Shown here piece by piece: positions 1-8,023 of a stretch of 13,000 nucleotides of DNA. This DNA is from Candidatus Egaibacter danicus (GTDB lineage Bacteria > Pseudomonadota > Gammaproteobacteria > Burkholderiales > Burkholderiaceae). Numbering within the stretch: position 1 is the first letter of the stretch; every line of letters begins with the position of its first letter. A model generated the notes under the pieces. The model was given only the letters and a program-made list of their open reading frames with translations. It searched no databases and was not told where the DNA came from. The position numbers and the translations under genes were made by a program. Location: positions 1-13,000 of the forward strand of contig JAABRC010000021.1 in the NCBI GenBank assembly GCA_011391115.1. The letters run 5' to 3'.

Positions 1-958
1 ACTCACCCAGCTGGATGGCGCCGCTGAAAAAGCGCGGCGCCGCCACCACAAAAGGAAACACCACGGCTGCCTGACCAAAGAAGCTGGTGAACCAGATCAG
101 GTTTTTTTGCGCCTTGATCAGTTGCAGGTAGTTGCCCAGCAGCCGGGAGAAGCGGCTGTCAAGTTGCATGCGCTCCACAGCCTCGCCCTTGTCCAGAGCT
201 ATCGATTCGCTGTATTCCCGCACCCGCACCATGTGGTGGCGAAAGTCGGCCTCATACCGTTGCTGTTCAAAATTCAGCTTGATCTGCGGGCGCCCGATGT
301 AATGCGTCAGCACACTGCCCGTCACGCAATACAGGACCGCCATCCACACCATGAAGCCGGGGATGTTGTAGTCATTCCCCTGAAACGAAAACGCAAACCC
401 GCCAGACAGTCCCCACAGAATGCCGACAAAACTGGCGAGCGTTACAACGGAATTGAGCAAGCCCATCGACAAGCCAATGGTGTAGCTGGTGAACAGATTG
501 AGGTCTTCCTGAATCCGCTGATCCGGATTGTCCGGGTTGGTCGCTTCGGCATTGAGTGGACGGGTGAAACGGGAGAGTTCCAGCTTGTAATACGCGTGAG
601 CGCTCAGCCACCGCTGCAGGTAATGGCCCGTCATCCAGGAACGCCAGCGCATTTCCAGCAGCTGCGTCAGGTAGAACTTGTAAACAGCGATGATGATGTA
701 GGCGAACGCCAGATAGGTGAAGCGCCCCAGCTGCGTCCAGAACACGTCGGCCTGCTTGTTTTGCAGCGAGTCATAAAAGAGCTTGTTCCAGTCGTTGAAC
801 AAGACCGCCATGTAGACCAGACCCAGATTCAGCGCGATGATGGCCAACAGCAGGCCCCGTGCTTTCCAGCGTTCGTCAGATTTGAAGTAGGGGATGGACA
901 GCGACCAGGCCTTGGCCATGAAGTGTCTGAACGCAGTCAATTTGCCGATGGTTGTCAT
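1..958 (-). CDS. SbmA/BacA/YddA-like ABC transporter, N-terminal part (cut by window edge)
   Basis: This partial gene starts at the ATG at 958 and reads leftward for 319 codons off the window, so its C-terminus is missing. The start has a good Shine-Dalgarno (AGGAAGG, 968-974) nine bases upstream. Hydrophobic segments lie near residues 35-54, 80-97, 158-185, 200-218 and 288-308, as in an exporter-fold transmembrane domain. The stretch NPDNPDQRIQEDL (141-153), followed by a loop with FRHHMVRVREYSES (239-252), is typical of the family containing SbmA/BacA (peptide uptake), YddA and the mycobacterial cobalamin importer. Whether an ATP-binding domain follows cannot be seen, so substrate and energy source are open. 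It starts 70 bases after the nucleotidase stop, with no terminator between, so co-transcription is possible. Family call is confident; function is not. Confidence 0.85.
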   Translation of the reverse strand, partial: MTTIGKLTAFRHFMAKAWSLSIPYFKSDERWKARGLLLAIIALNLGLVYMAVLFNDWNKLFYDSLQNKQADVFWTQLGRFTYLAFAYIIIAVYKFYLTQLLEMRWRSWMTGHYLQRWLSAHAYYKLELSRFTRPLNAEATNPDNPDQRIQEDLNLFTSYTIGLSMGLLNSVVTLASFVGILWGLSGGFAFSFQGNDYNIPGFMVWMAVLYCVTGSVLTHYIGRPQIKLNFEQQRYEADFRHHMVRVREYSESIALDKGEAVERMQLDSRFSRLLGNYLQLIKAQKNLIWFTSFFGQAAVVFPFVVAAPRFFSGAIQLGE

Positions 959-967
959 GAAGCAAAG

Positions 968-974
968 CCTTCCT
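968..974 (-). promoter_or_regulatory. Ribosome binding site of the ABC transporter gene
   Basis: AGGAAGG on the minus strand, nine bases before the ATG at 958. It favours this start over the in-frame ATG at 919, which would cost 13 residues. Confidence 0.6.
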
Positions 975-1028
975 GAATGAAGGTTGCATGGTAGCGCGCC
1001 CAAAAGGCGGCGTTTTGCCTCAGCGATA

Positions 1029-1925
1029 TCAGGGATTGCGGGTACCCGCAGCCACGTGGCCAGCCGGTACATGCTGGGCGGCGGAGTGCACGTGACCGGT
1101 CTGGTCATCAAAAAAGAAATCAGGCTCGAACTCGCGCAGAAATTCGCCCTTGGCGAGTCCGCCGAGAAACATCGCTTCGTCCACCTCGATATTCCAGTCC
1201 ATCAGTGTGCGGATGGCACGTTCGTGTGCCGGGGCGCTACGGGCAGTGACCAGCGCAGTGCGGATGCGCATGTGGGGAATTTCAGCCTGCTGCATGCGGT
1301 GCAGAGCCACCAGCAGGGGCTTGAAGGGCCCGTCTGGCAGCGGCAATGCCACCTTGTCCATCTCATGCTGTTGAAAAGCATTCAAACCATGAGATTGGTA
1401 CACCTGCTCGGCCTCGTCGCTGAACAGCACGGCATCACCGTCAAAGGCAATGCGCACTTCCGATGGATGGGCTTCACTGGCATGGGCCGAGTAGGGATAT
1501 ACCTGCGCAGCGGGGACGCCAGCAGCCAGTGCTGCGCGTACATCACTCAAATGGGTAGAGAGGAACAGGTTCGCGTGCAGCGGTTTGAGGTAACGCCAGG
1601 GTGCCTCTCCCCGGGTGAATGAACAACGGATGATGGGTAGCGCGTAATGCGCGGCTGACCTCATGACACGCAAGCCGCTCACGGGGTCATTGCGCGACAG
1701 GATGACCACTTCAACCCGCTGGGATGGCGTTTCGTTGAAAGCCAGCAGTTTTTTTACCAGCGAGAACGCCACGCCGGGCTTGGCGGGAATATCCAGACGC
1801 TCGCGTTGCAGCTGCATGTAGGCCCGGTCATCACCCTGCTCAAAAATCTGGTTTTCCTCTTCAAAGTCAAACAACGCACGTGACGAGATCGCCACGACCA
1901 GTTTGCCGTCGAGGGAGACGCTCAT
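1029..1925 (-). CDS. 5'-nucleotidase, cytosolic 5'-nucleotidase I-like HAD family
   Basis: This 298-residue soluble protein is predicted to dephosphorylate nucleoside 5'-monophosphates in the cytoplasm. It resembles the bacterial family related to eukaryotic cytosolic 5'-nucleotidase I. The N-terminal signature LFDFEEENQIFEQGD (18-32) is present. FDGDAVLF (161-168) supplies the two aspartates (D162, D164) of HAD motif I, TARSAP (227-232) is a motif II-like segment, K259 in GLAKGEF fits motif III, and FFFDDQ (270-275) fits the acidic motif IV. No signal peptide or membrane segment is visible. Its ATG overlaps the gspF stop as ATGA (1922-1925) and has no Shine-Dalgarno of its own, so it probably depends on translational coupling to gspF. 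A role in secretion is not implied by the family; the link may be only transcriptional. Substrate preference cannot be read from sequence. Confidence 0.88.
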   Translation of the reverse strand: MSVSLDGKLVVAISSRALFDFEEENQIFEQGDDRAYMQLQRERLDIPAKPGVAFSLVKKLLAFNETPSQRVEVVILSRNDPVSGLRVMRSAAHYALPIIRCSFTRGEAPWRYLKPLHANLFLSTHLSDVRAALAAGVPAAQVYPYSAHASEAHPSEVRIAFDGDAVLFSDEAEQVYQSHGLNAFQQHEMDKVALPLPDGPFKPLLVALHRMQQAEIPHMRIRTALVTARSAPAHERAIRTLMDWNIEVDEAMFLGGLAKGEFLREFEPDFFFDDQTGHVHSAAQHVPAGHVAAGTRNP

Positions 1926-3157
1926 TTCACAAGCTGGTTGAGCTGGATGATGGGCAGCAATACCGCCAGCACGATCAGCATCACCACCAGTCCCATCACC
2001 ACAATCAGCAAGGGCTCCAGAATCGTGGCCAACTGGATGGCGCGGCGTTGCACATCGCCACTGAGCTGTTGCGCGGCACGCTGCAGCATGGCCGGCAGCT
2101 GGCCGGTTTTCTCACCCTGACGTGCAAACATGCTGACCAGCGCTGGAAAGCGTTTCTTTTGAGACAGGGCAGAAGCCAGCGGGGCACCTTCACGCACCAG
2201 GATCAGTGCATCCATCGCATCGGCCTTCATGGCGCCATTGGACAGCGTTTGCGCAGCCGCCTGCAAGGCTTTGAGGATGGGCACGCCGGCTGCAGCCAGC
2301 ATGGCCAGCGTGCTGGAAAAACGCGCTGCGTTGTAGCCGCGGGCCAGACGCCCCAACACCGGGAAATTCAGCCAGGCCGCATCAAACTTATCACGAAAAG
2401 TGGCGTTAGCCCAGGCAAAACGTGCGCTAATAGCTCCCAAAATAATAGCAACCAGAACCAGCCATCCATAACTTTTGACGAAGCTGCCAATGGCCAGCAT
2501 GATGGTGGTGAGCATGGGCAGGGCGCGTTTGGAGCCTGCGAAGACGTTGGCCACCTGCGGCACGACGTAACCCACCAGAAACATCACGATCACGATGGCC
2601 ACCAGCGTCACGATGGCCGGATAGAGCGCGGCGCCAATCAGTTTGGCCTTGAGAACCTGCTGCTCTTCCAGGTCATCGGCCAGACGCTCCAGTACCAGAC
2701 CCAGGTTGCCACTCTGCTCACCGGCGCCAATGACGGCGGTATAGATGGAGGAAAACTCGCGCGGGTGTTGCGACAGCGCTTTGGCAAACGTCGAGCCACC
2801 GTTGACCTCGGCACGCAGGGCTGCGACCAGATTGCGTTGCTTCTCGTCCTCTGCTTCTTCTGATAGTGCCGACAAGGCTCGTTCCAGCGGCAAGCCGGCG
2901 GCCACCAGCCCGGCGATCTGCCGGGTCCAGATGGCAATCCCCGTGGTATTGAAGACGGGGCGCGTCATCAACCGGTCACGCCAGCCCCCCCCGCTGCCCG
3001 AGTCGGTCATGCCGCCCGCACCAACGGGTTCAACCAACAGCGGCACGAGTGATTGCGCGCGCAGCTGGTTGCGCGCCGACTTGACAGTGTCAGCCTCGAT
3101 CACGCCCTTGCGGGTTTGCCCTTGCGGGTTGATGGCTTCAAAGGAATACGCGGGCAT
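1922..3157 (-). CDS. gspF: T2SS inner-membrane platform protein GspF
   Basis: GspF is the polytopic inner-membrane core of the type II secretion platform, where it meets the GspE ATPase and is thought to couple ATP hydrolysis to pseudopilus assembly. The 411 residues match the usual family length of about 400. The N-terminus MPAYSFEAINPQG is typical. Two copies of the cytoplasmic GspF helical domain are visible at about 75-197 (with GEQSGNLGLVLERLA, 146-160) and 278-400 (with GEKTGQLPAMLQRAA, 348-362). Membrane segments lie near 176-199, 229-249 and 379-403. A Gly/Ser-rich linker (48-58) follows the first 45 residues. It begins 34 bases after gspE; AAGG sits only two bases before the ATG, so no well-spaced Shine-Dalgarno is present. 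Confidence 0.97.
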   Translation of the reverse strand: MPAYSFEAINPQGQTRKGVIEADTVKSARNQLRAQSLVPLLVEPVGAGGMTDSGSGGGWRDRLMTRPVFNTTGIAIWTRQIAGLVAAGLPLERALSALSEEAEDEKQRNLVAALRAEVNGGSTFAKALSQHPREFSSIYTAVIGAGEQSGNLGLVLERLADDLEEQQVLKAKLIGAALYPAIVTLVAIVIVMFLVGYVVPQVANVFAGSKRALPMLTTIMLAIGSFVKSYGWLVLVAIILGAISARFAWANATFRDKFDAAWLNFPVLGRLARGYNAARFSSTLAMLAAAGVPILKALQAAAQTLSNGAMKADAMDALILVREGAPLASALSQKKRFPALVSMFARQGEKTGQLPAMLQRAAQQLSGDVQRRAIQLATILEPLLIVVMGLVVMLIVLAVLLPIIQLNQLVK

Positions 3158-3191
3158 GGCCTTGTGGGTCTCAGGTCAGTCGTGCCTGACG

Positions 3192-4580
3192 TCAGTCCCG
3201 GGTAACGCGGATCAGCTCTTCCTGCGACGTGATGCCGGTTAGCACCAGGCGCTCTCCGTCGTCGCGCATGAGCCGCATGCCGGCCTTGATGGCGGCAGCA
3301 CGAATGTCGGCCTCCGACGCGCGGTGGTGAATCTGGGCGCGAATCGCGTCGTCCGTCACCAGCAGCTCAAACACGCCCGTGCGTCCCTGATAACCCGTCT
3401 GGCCACAGGCATCACAACCCGCACCATGGCAGTGCAGGCAGAGCTTTCTGACCAGCCGTTGCGCCAGAACACCCAGCAGGCTGGAACTCAGCAAAAAGGG
3501 TTCCACGCCCATGTCGATCAGGCGGTTTACCGCGCTGGCAGCATCGTTGGTGTGCAGCGTGGCCAGCACCAGGTGGCCGGTGAGTGATGCCTGGATCGCG
3601 ATTTGCGCTGTCTCAAAATCGCGGATCTCACCGATCATGATCACGTCGGGGTCTTGCCGCAGGATAGCGCGCAGGGCCTTGGCAAAGGTGAGGTCGATCT
3701 TGGCGTTCACCTGCGTTTGCCCAACCCCGGGCAATTCGTATTCGATCGGGTCTTCCACCGTCATGATGTTGCTGTGCGCGGCGTCAAGCTGGCTCAGGGC
3801 CGCATACAGCGTGGTGGTTTTGCCGGAGCCGGTAGGTCCGGTCACCAGAATGATGCCGTGTGGCTGGGAGATGAGTTTTTTGAGCCGGGCGAGTGAGTCG
3901 CCCTGCATGCCAACGGCTTCCAGGTTCAGCTTGCTGTCGCTCTTGTCCAGCAAACGCAATACTGCGCGTTCACCATGTGAGCTCGGCAGTGTGCTCACGC
4001 GCACGTCCACGGCACGGGTACCGATGCGAAGCGAAATGCGGCCATCTTGCGGCAGGCGTTTCTCCGAAATGTCCAGCTCGGCCATGATCTTCAGGCGCGA
4101 AATCAACGCTGCATGCAAAGCGCGATTGGGTTGCACCACCTCGCGCAGCGCGCCATCCACGCGAAAGCGCACACTGCTGTGTCGCTCATACGGCTCGATG
4201 TGGATGTCACTGGCACCATCCCGCGCGGCTTGCGTCAGCAAGGCATTGAGCATACGGATGATGGGCGCATCGTCCGAGGTTTCCAGCAGATCTTCCACCG
4301 CTGGCAGGTCCTGCATCATGCGTGACAGATCGGCATCACTTTCCACTTCGCTCACCACATCAGCCGCATTGGACTCACCTTGTGCGTACACGGTGCTGAT
4401 GCGCTGCACCAGCAGATCCTGTGTGGTGGTTTCCAGCTGGCGTATGGGGTACTTGCGGGTAACTTCGCTGATACCGGCCGGCTTGGAAGCCGGGTGCAAC
4501 CACAGCGTGAGCACACCCGCGTCTTCTTCAAGCAGCAGTTGCTGGGAGCGGGCAAAGGCGTAGGGCAGGGGGTAACGCAT
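3192..4580 (-). CDS. gspE: T2SS assembly ATPase GspE
   Basis: GspE is the cytoplasmic hexameric ATPase that powers pseudopilus extension, docking on GspL and GspF. All core motifs are present: Walker A GPTGSGKT (248-255, K254), the Asp box around VEDPIEYE (275-282), Walker [13 protein letters not shown] (310-321, E318) and the His box with TLHTND (341-346). The conserved [10 protein letters not shown] (121-130) marks the N2 domain. At 462 residues it is slightly short for the family because the N-terminal region is compact and the C-terminal metal-binding module is cut down. Four cysteines (C381, C384, C389, C392) remain, but only four residues separate the two CxxC pairs, whereas classical GspE has a loop of tens of residues. 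The start lies 29 bases after gspD and lacks an obvious Shine-Dalgarno. Confidence 0.97.
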   Translation of the reverse strand: MRYPLPYAFARSQQLLLEEDAGVLTLWLHPASKPAGISEVTRKYPIRQLETTTQDLLVQRISTVYAQGESNAADVVSEVESDADLSRMMQDLPAVEDLLETSDDAPIIRMLNALLTQAARDGASDIHIEPYERHSSVRFRVDGALREVVQPNRALHAALISRLKIMAELDISEKRLPQDGRISLRIGTRAVDVRVSTLPSSHGERAVLRLLDKSDSKLNLEAVGMQGDSLARLKKLISQPHGIILVTGPTGSGKTTTLYAALSQLDAAHSNIMTVEDPIEYELPGVGQTQVNAKIDLTFAKALRAILRQDPDVIMIGEIRDFETAQIAIQASLTGHLVLATLHTNDAASAVNRLIDMGVEPFLLSSSLLGVLAQRLVRKLCLHCHGAGCDACGQTGYQGRTGVFELLVTDDAIRAQIHHRASEADIRAAAIKAGMRLMRDDGERLVLTGITSQEELIRVTRD

Positions 4581-4609
4581 GGCTGGTGGCCAACGAAGTG
4601 GTCAGGGCT

Positions 4610-6706
4610 TCAAGGGGTGACTTTGGGTGCCGAGGCCGCTGACGCTGGTGCAGCTGCACGCGGTGCCTTGGGTGGCATGAGAGGTCCTTCATTAACCGGC
4701 ACCAGCACACTGGACACGGGTTGCGCCGCTTTCTGGCCAGCCCGCATCAGGTCGTAGCGGTCCATGGAGAATTCTTCCAGCGCTGCAGCATCACGCACCA
4801 CCACCGGCCGCAGGAAGACCATCAGGTTGGTTTTCTTGCGCGTGCGGGTTTCGCTCTTGAACAGGTTGCCGAAAAAGGGGACATCACCCAGGCCTGGAAC
4901 CTTTTCCTGGTTGCCGGTGTATTCGTCCTGGAGCAACCCGCCCAGCACCACGATGGCGCCGTCTTCCACCAGCACATTGGATTCAATCGTCCGTTTGTTG
5001 GTGGTGGGGCCATTGCTGGCGTTGGCCGTTGAGGCCTGCACGCTGGAAATCTCCTGGTAAATGGACATTTTCACGGTGCCGTTTTCGCTGATCTGCGGCT
5101 TGACCTTGAGTGTCAGGCCCACATCCTTGCGTTCGATAGTCTGGAACGGATTGACAGTATTGGCACTGCTGCCGGTGTTGGTGAACTGACCCGTGACGAA
5201 GGGAACGTTTTGACCAATAACAATCTTGGCTTCTTCGTTATCCAGTGTGAGCAGGTTGGGCGTGGACAGCACATTGCCGCTGCCGGTTTCTTCCAGAAAG
5301 CGCGCCAAAAAGCCCAATACATACACCCCATTGGTCTGGTGGGCAACGCCGAAGTTTGCACCACGCGCCACAGACGGCGTGCCGGCTGCGGCCGAAGTCG
5401 ACAAATTGATGATATTGCTGATACTGGAGCCAAAGTTGGTGCCCAGCAAACCAATGTTTCGGCTACCCGCATTGCCCAGCGCGCCCTGCCACTGGATGCC
5501 GAATTCCGCGGCGCGGTCCGCACTCACTTCAGCAATCAGACTTTCCACAAATACCTGGGCCCGACGTGAGTCGAGCTTGTCGATGACCGCACGCAGCTGT
5601 CGGTACTGGGGCTCTGCTGCCGTGATGATGAGCGAATTGGTCGATGCATCAGCCTGAATTTGTCCACCAGTTGTGGCCTGGCCGGCAGTTGCCGCCGCCG
5701 CACCGGCTGCGCCTGCCGTGGCAGCTGGCGTGAGGGTGACACGCGTCTCGCCAGCCATGGCTGCGCGCAGGGTGGCGGCCAGTTTGGTGGCGTCTGCATT
5801 CTTCAGGTAGACGACATAGATGTTGCCAGCTGCTCCATTCGCTGATTGGGATGCAGGCTGGTCCAGTTTCTCGATCAGCGACTTCACCAGGTTCACACGA
5901 GCCGGGTTGGCTGCCCGCAAAATCAGTGAATTGCCACGCGGCTCGGCGACCAGTGTGGTCTTGTAAGAAGCATCCGCCTGCCCCCCGGCAGCAGCTCCGC
6001 CAGAATCAATCAGGCGCAGAACCAGCGGAGCCAGATCGCTGGCGATGGCGTATTTCAGCGGAATGATTTCAACGTCGGTTCCCGGAGCAACATCCATCGC
6101 AGCGATGATCCGGCCAATGCGCTGGAGGTTGTCTGCATAGTCGGTAATAACCAGTGAATTGTTGCTCGCATTCACATTGATCGTGTTATTGGGGCTGATC
6201 AGCGGACGCAAAATCGGCACCAGATTGTTCGCATTCTCGTAATTGAGCTTGATGATCTGCGTGATGATCTGGTTGCTGGTGGCACGCACCGGTGCGCCAC
6301 CAGTACTCACACCGACTGATGCGCTTTGCAGCTTGGCATCGGCTTCGGGCAGCACTTTGTAGATGCCGCCTGTTTCCACCATGGTGTAACCCTGCAGGCG
6401 CAAAGCTGCGAGAAATTGGTTCATGGCGGCGGCACGGCTCACCGGTTTTTCGGTTACCAGGCTGATGGTTCCCTTGACCCGTGGATCAACCACGACGCCC
6501 AGGCCGGTCACCGTGGCCATGGTCCGGGCGACGGCTTCAATATCGGCATTCACAAAATTCAGGGTGATGGGCTCATTACGGCCAGATGGCGCAGTTTGCG
6601 CCATGGCGACTTGCCCACCCAGAATCAGGGCAGACACCACAGCTGGCACCGTGCGCAGCAATGCGCGGTGGGTCACCAGGCGGGCTTGTCGGATCAATGT
6701 ACTCAT
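4610..6706 (-). CDS. gspD: T2SS outer-membrane secretin GspD
   Basis: GspD forms the multimeric outer-membrane channel through which folded substrates leave. The 698-residue protein has a Sec-type signal peptide (about 1-36, cleavage likely after AMA) and then periplasmic domains N0 (about 45-120), N1 (145-207), N2 (210-285) and N3 (293-382). The secretin core (about 383-637) holds VPFVTGQF (501-508) and VPGLGDVPFFGNLF (603-616). N3 contains an Ala/Thr/Gly-rich insertion (about 328-349). After the core, a short helix-like segment (641-657) is followed by a Pro/Ala-rich tail to the end. This is unlike a classical pilotin-binding S domain, so any pilotin dependence is unclear. Spacing from gspN is only four bases. 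Its start has only a weak AGG element nine bases upstream. Confidence 0.97.
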   Translation of the reverse strand: MSTLIRQARLVTHRALLRTVPAVVSALILGGQVAMAQTAPSGRNEPITLNFVNADIEAVARTMATVTGLGVVVDPRVKGTISLVTEKPVSRAAAMNQFLAALRLQGYTMVETGGIYKVLPEADAKLQSASVGVSTGGAPVRATSNQIITQIIKLNYENANNLVPILRPLISPNNTINVNASNNSLVITDYADNLQRIGRIIAAMDVAPGTDVEIIPLKYAIASDLAPLVLRLIDSGGAAAGGQADASYKTTLVAEPRGNSLILRAANPARVNLVKSLIEKLDQPASQSANGAAGNIYVVYLKNADATKLAATLRAAMAGETRVTLTPAATAGAAGAAAATAGQATTGGQIQADASTNSLIITAAEPQYRQLRAVIDKLDSRRAQVFVESLIAEVSADRAAEFGIQWQGALGNAGSRNIGLLGTNFGSSISNIINLSTSAAAGTPSVARGANFGVAHQTNGVYVLGFLARFLEETGSGNVLSTPNLLTLDNEEAKIVIGQNVPFVTGQFTNTGSSANTVNPFQTIERKDVGLTLKVKPQISENGTVKMSIYQEISSVQASTANASNGPTTNKRTIESNVLVEDGAIVVLGGLLQDEYTGNQEKVPGLGDVPFFGNLFKSETRTRKKTNLMVFLRPVVVRDAAALEEFSMDRYDLMRAGQKAAQPVSSVLVPVNEGPLMPPKAPRAAAPASAASAPKVTP

Positions 6707-6710
6707 AGCG

Positions 6711-7523
6711 TTAGCCTACAGTAATAACGGATCGGGCTCCAGTGCGCCGCCCGATCAGATTCAGAAGGTTGGACAAAGCCGCTTCGCGGTCGGGCGCTGC
6801 GGTAGCTTCGCCTGCAAACCGCAGTCGCGAGCCCACCCACTCGCCATTTCCACTTAGCTGCAGGCTTCCATCCAGGGTTTCAAGCTGCAGTCTTGTCGTT
6901 TCGCCTCCGGACACCGTGAGGCGATAGCTGCCCATGGGTTTGAGAGTGGATAGCCTCGACGACATGTTGTTGGCATCCAGCACCGCCTGCCCCTCAATGG
7001 TCAGCCGGCCCTCAATCCACGTGGCTGAAAAGCCCGTCGTGGTCACTTTCATGAGCCCTTCAGGTTGCATGGTATTCCAGGGCGTGCCCAAGCCGGTCAA
7101 CAATGCCGCAGGCCAGGTGGATTCACCATTCAGCACCGTTGCTTTGACGCCACCCCACTGCACGGCGGCCTGTATGCGTACTGGTTGCGGGGTACAGCAT
7201 TCGGCACTGACCGCGAGGTTCAAGCCGGTCAGTGCCGGTGAAATACGCCATTGCAGGGAACCAGGCAAGACAGCCCTGTCACGGCTTCCGGCACCGCCAG
7301 TCAATGCCAGTTGGGCCGAACCCGACCAAATGGTTCCACGTGCATCGGTCAGCAACACTTTCCCGGCCGAGCTGCTGCTAACGGCCGACGCCAGCCACGA
7401 TGCCGGTGCAAACACCAGCACCGTCAATGCCACGCCCAGCACCATGCCGACGATGGCCAGCCCCCAGGGTGTTCTGTTGGATACGGATGTGGAAGGGCGA
7501 CGGTTCGGTTTCATCAATGTCAT
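6711..7523 (-). CDS. gspN: T2SS accessory protein GspN
   Basis: GspN is an inner-membrane T2SS component, present in only some systems and often dispensable; its role is not well defined. The 270 residues show an N-terminal cytoplasmic tail, one membrane segment (about 20-45) and a beta-rich periplasmic domain. Family-like features include ARGTIWSGSA (61-70), the region around GRLTIEGQAVLDA (172-184) and the C-terminal LLNLIGRRTGARS (253-265). The only two cysteines are adjacent (C109, C110). The start ATG overlaps the gspM stop as ATGA (7520-7523) and has no Shine-Dalgarno, which points to translational coupling. An in-frame ATG at 7514 is a less likely alternative start. Confidence 0.93.
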   Translation of the reverse strand: MTLMKPNRRPSTSVSNRTPWGLAIVGMVLGVALTVLVFAPASWLASAVSSSSAGKVLLTDARGTIWSGSAQLALTGGAGSRDRAVLPGSLQWRISPALTGLNLAVSAECCTPQPVRIQAAVQWGGVKATVLNGESTWPAALLTGLGTPWNTMQPEGLMKVTTTGFSATWIEGRLTIEGQAVLDANNMSSRLSTLKPMGSYRLTVSGGETTRLQLETLDGSLQLSGNGEWVGSRLRFAGEATAAPDREAALSNLLNLIGRRTGARSVITVG

Positions 7524-8023
7524 CGCGCGGGCAGCACCAGTACCACCACACCATCCCAGCCAGATTTGGTATCGGTGGTGCTGCGCGTCAGCCGCGATTC
7601 AATGGGCAGGGCATGCGCATCAACCCGAACCTGGGCGAGCCAGGACACCAGTGCTTCAGGCGGCACGGCCTTCATGGTGACGGTGGCACGTTCTCCTGCC
7701 ATCGTGATCTGTGCCTGAGCCCCGAGATTCTTTTTCACCAGCGTCGCCAGCATGCGCGACGCATCGTCATAGCTGACTTTGGGCCGGGATTGCAGGGCCT
7801 GGGCTTGCGCCTGCATACCCCGCATGGATTGCAGCTGGGCGTCCAGCGCGCGGTGTTGGGTGTCAGCGGCGCGCAACACCGTCAAGGCGGGCGATAGAAA
7901 AAGCCACCACACCACCGCCAGAACGATCAGACCTGCAGCCGCCGCAAGCATGGCTTTCTCGCGCGGAGCTACTGAAGCCCAACGGGTTTGCAGAGTGGAC
8001 TGGAGCGAGGCGGGCAGCTTCAT
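7520..8023 (-). CDS. gspM: T2SS inner-membrane protein GspM
   Basis: GspM is a bitopic inner-membrane protein that partners GspL in the assembly platform. At 167 residues it has the usual family size and plan. A short cytoplasmic N-terminus carries the conserved APREKAML-type sequence (19-26). It is followed by one membrane segment (about 25-44), an Ala/Gln-rich probable coiled coil (about 50-80) and a small ferredoxin-like periplasmic domain (about 83-165). The ATG overlaps the gspL stop (ATGA, 8020-8023). Unlike several neighbours it also has a usable Shine-Dalgarno, AGGA, six bases upstream. Sequence conservation in this family is low, so the call rests on both fold plan and operon position. 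Confidence 0.93.
   Translation of the reverse strand: MKLPASLQSTLQTRWASVAPREKAMLAAAAGLIVLAVVWWLFLSPALTVLRAADTQHRALDAQLQSMRGMQAQAQALQSRPKVSYDDASRMLATLVKKNLGAQAQITMAGERATVTMKAVPPEALVSWLAQVRVDAHALPIESRLTRSTTDTKSGWDGVVVLVLPAR

Noticed and set aside
107..976. Plus-strand open frame of 289 codons at the left edge
   Set aside because: The minus strand here encodes a coherent membrane transporter with family motifs and a good ribosome site; the plus frame is its shadow.
990..1020. Inverted repeat between the nucleotidase and transporter genes considered as a terminator
   Set aside because: The possible stems are only four or five base pairs and no T-tract follows in either direction.
984..1622. Plus-strand open frame of 212 codons opposite the nucleotidase
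   Set aside because: No family resemblance; the opposite strand carries all HAD motifs of the nucleotidase.
1880..2863. Plus-strand open frame of 327 codons opposite gspF
   Set aside because: His/Gln/Gly-rich antisense translation, typical of a mirrored membrane-protein gene; no domain or ribosome site.
3104..3131. Tandem 14-base near-repeat
   Set aside because: It lies inside the gspF coding sequence around residues 10-18, where the repeated bases encode a normal GspF N-terminus; two imperfect copies are probably incidental.
3511..4563. Long plus-strand open frame (350 codons) opposite gspE
   Set aside because: It is an antisense shadow of the GspE coding strand in high-GC DNA; its translation is Ser/Arg-rich with no recognisable domain, while the minus strand has every GspE motif.
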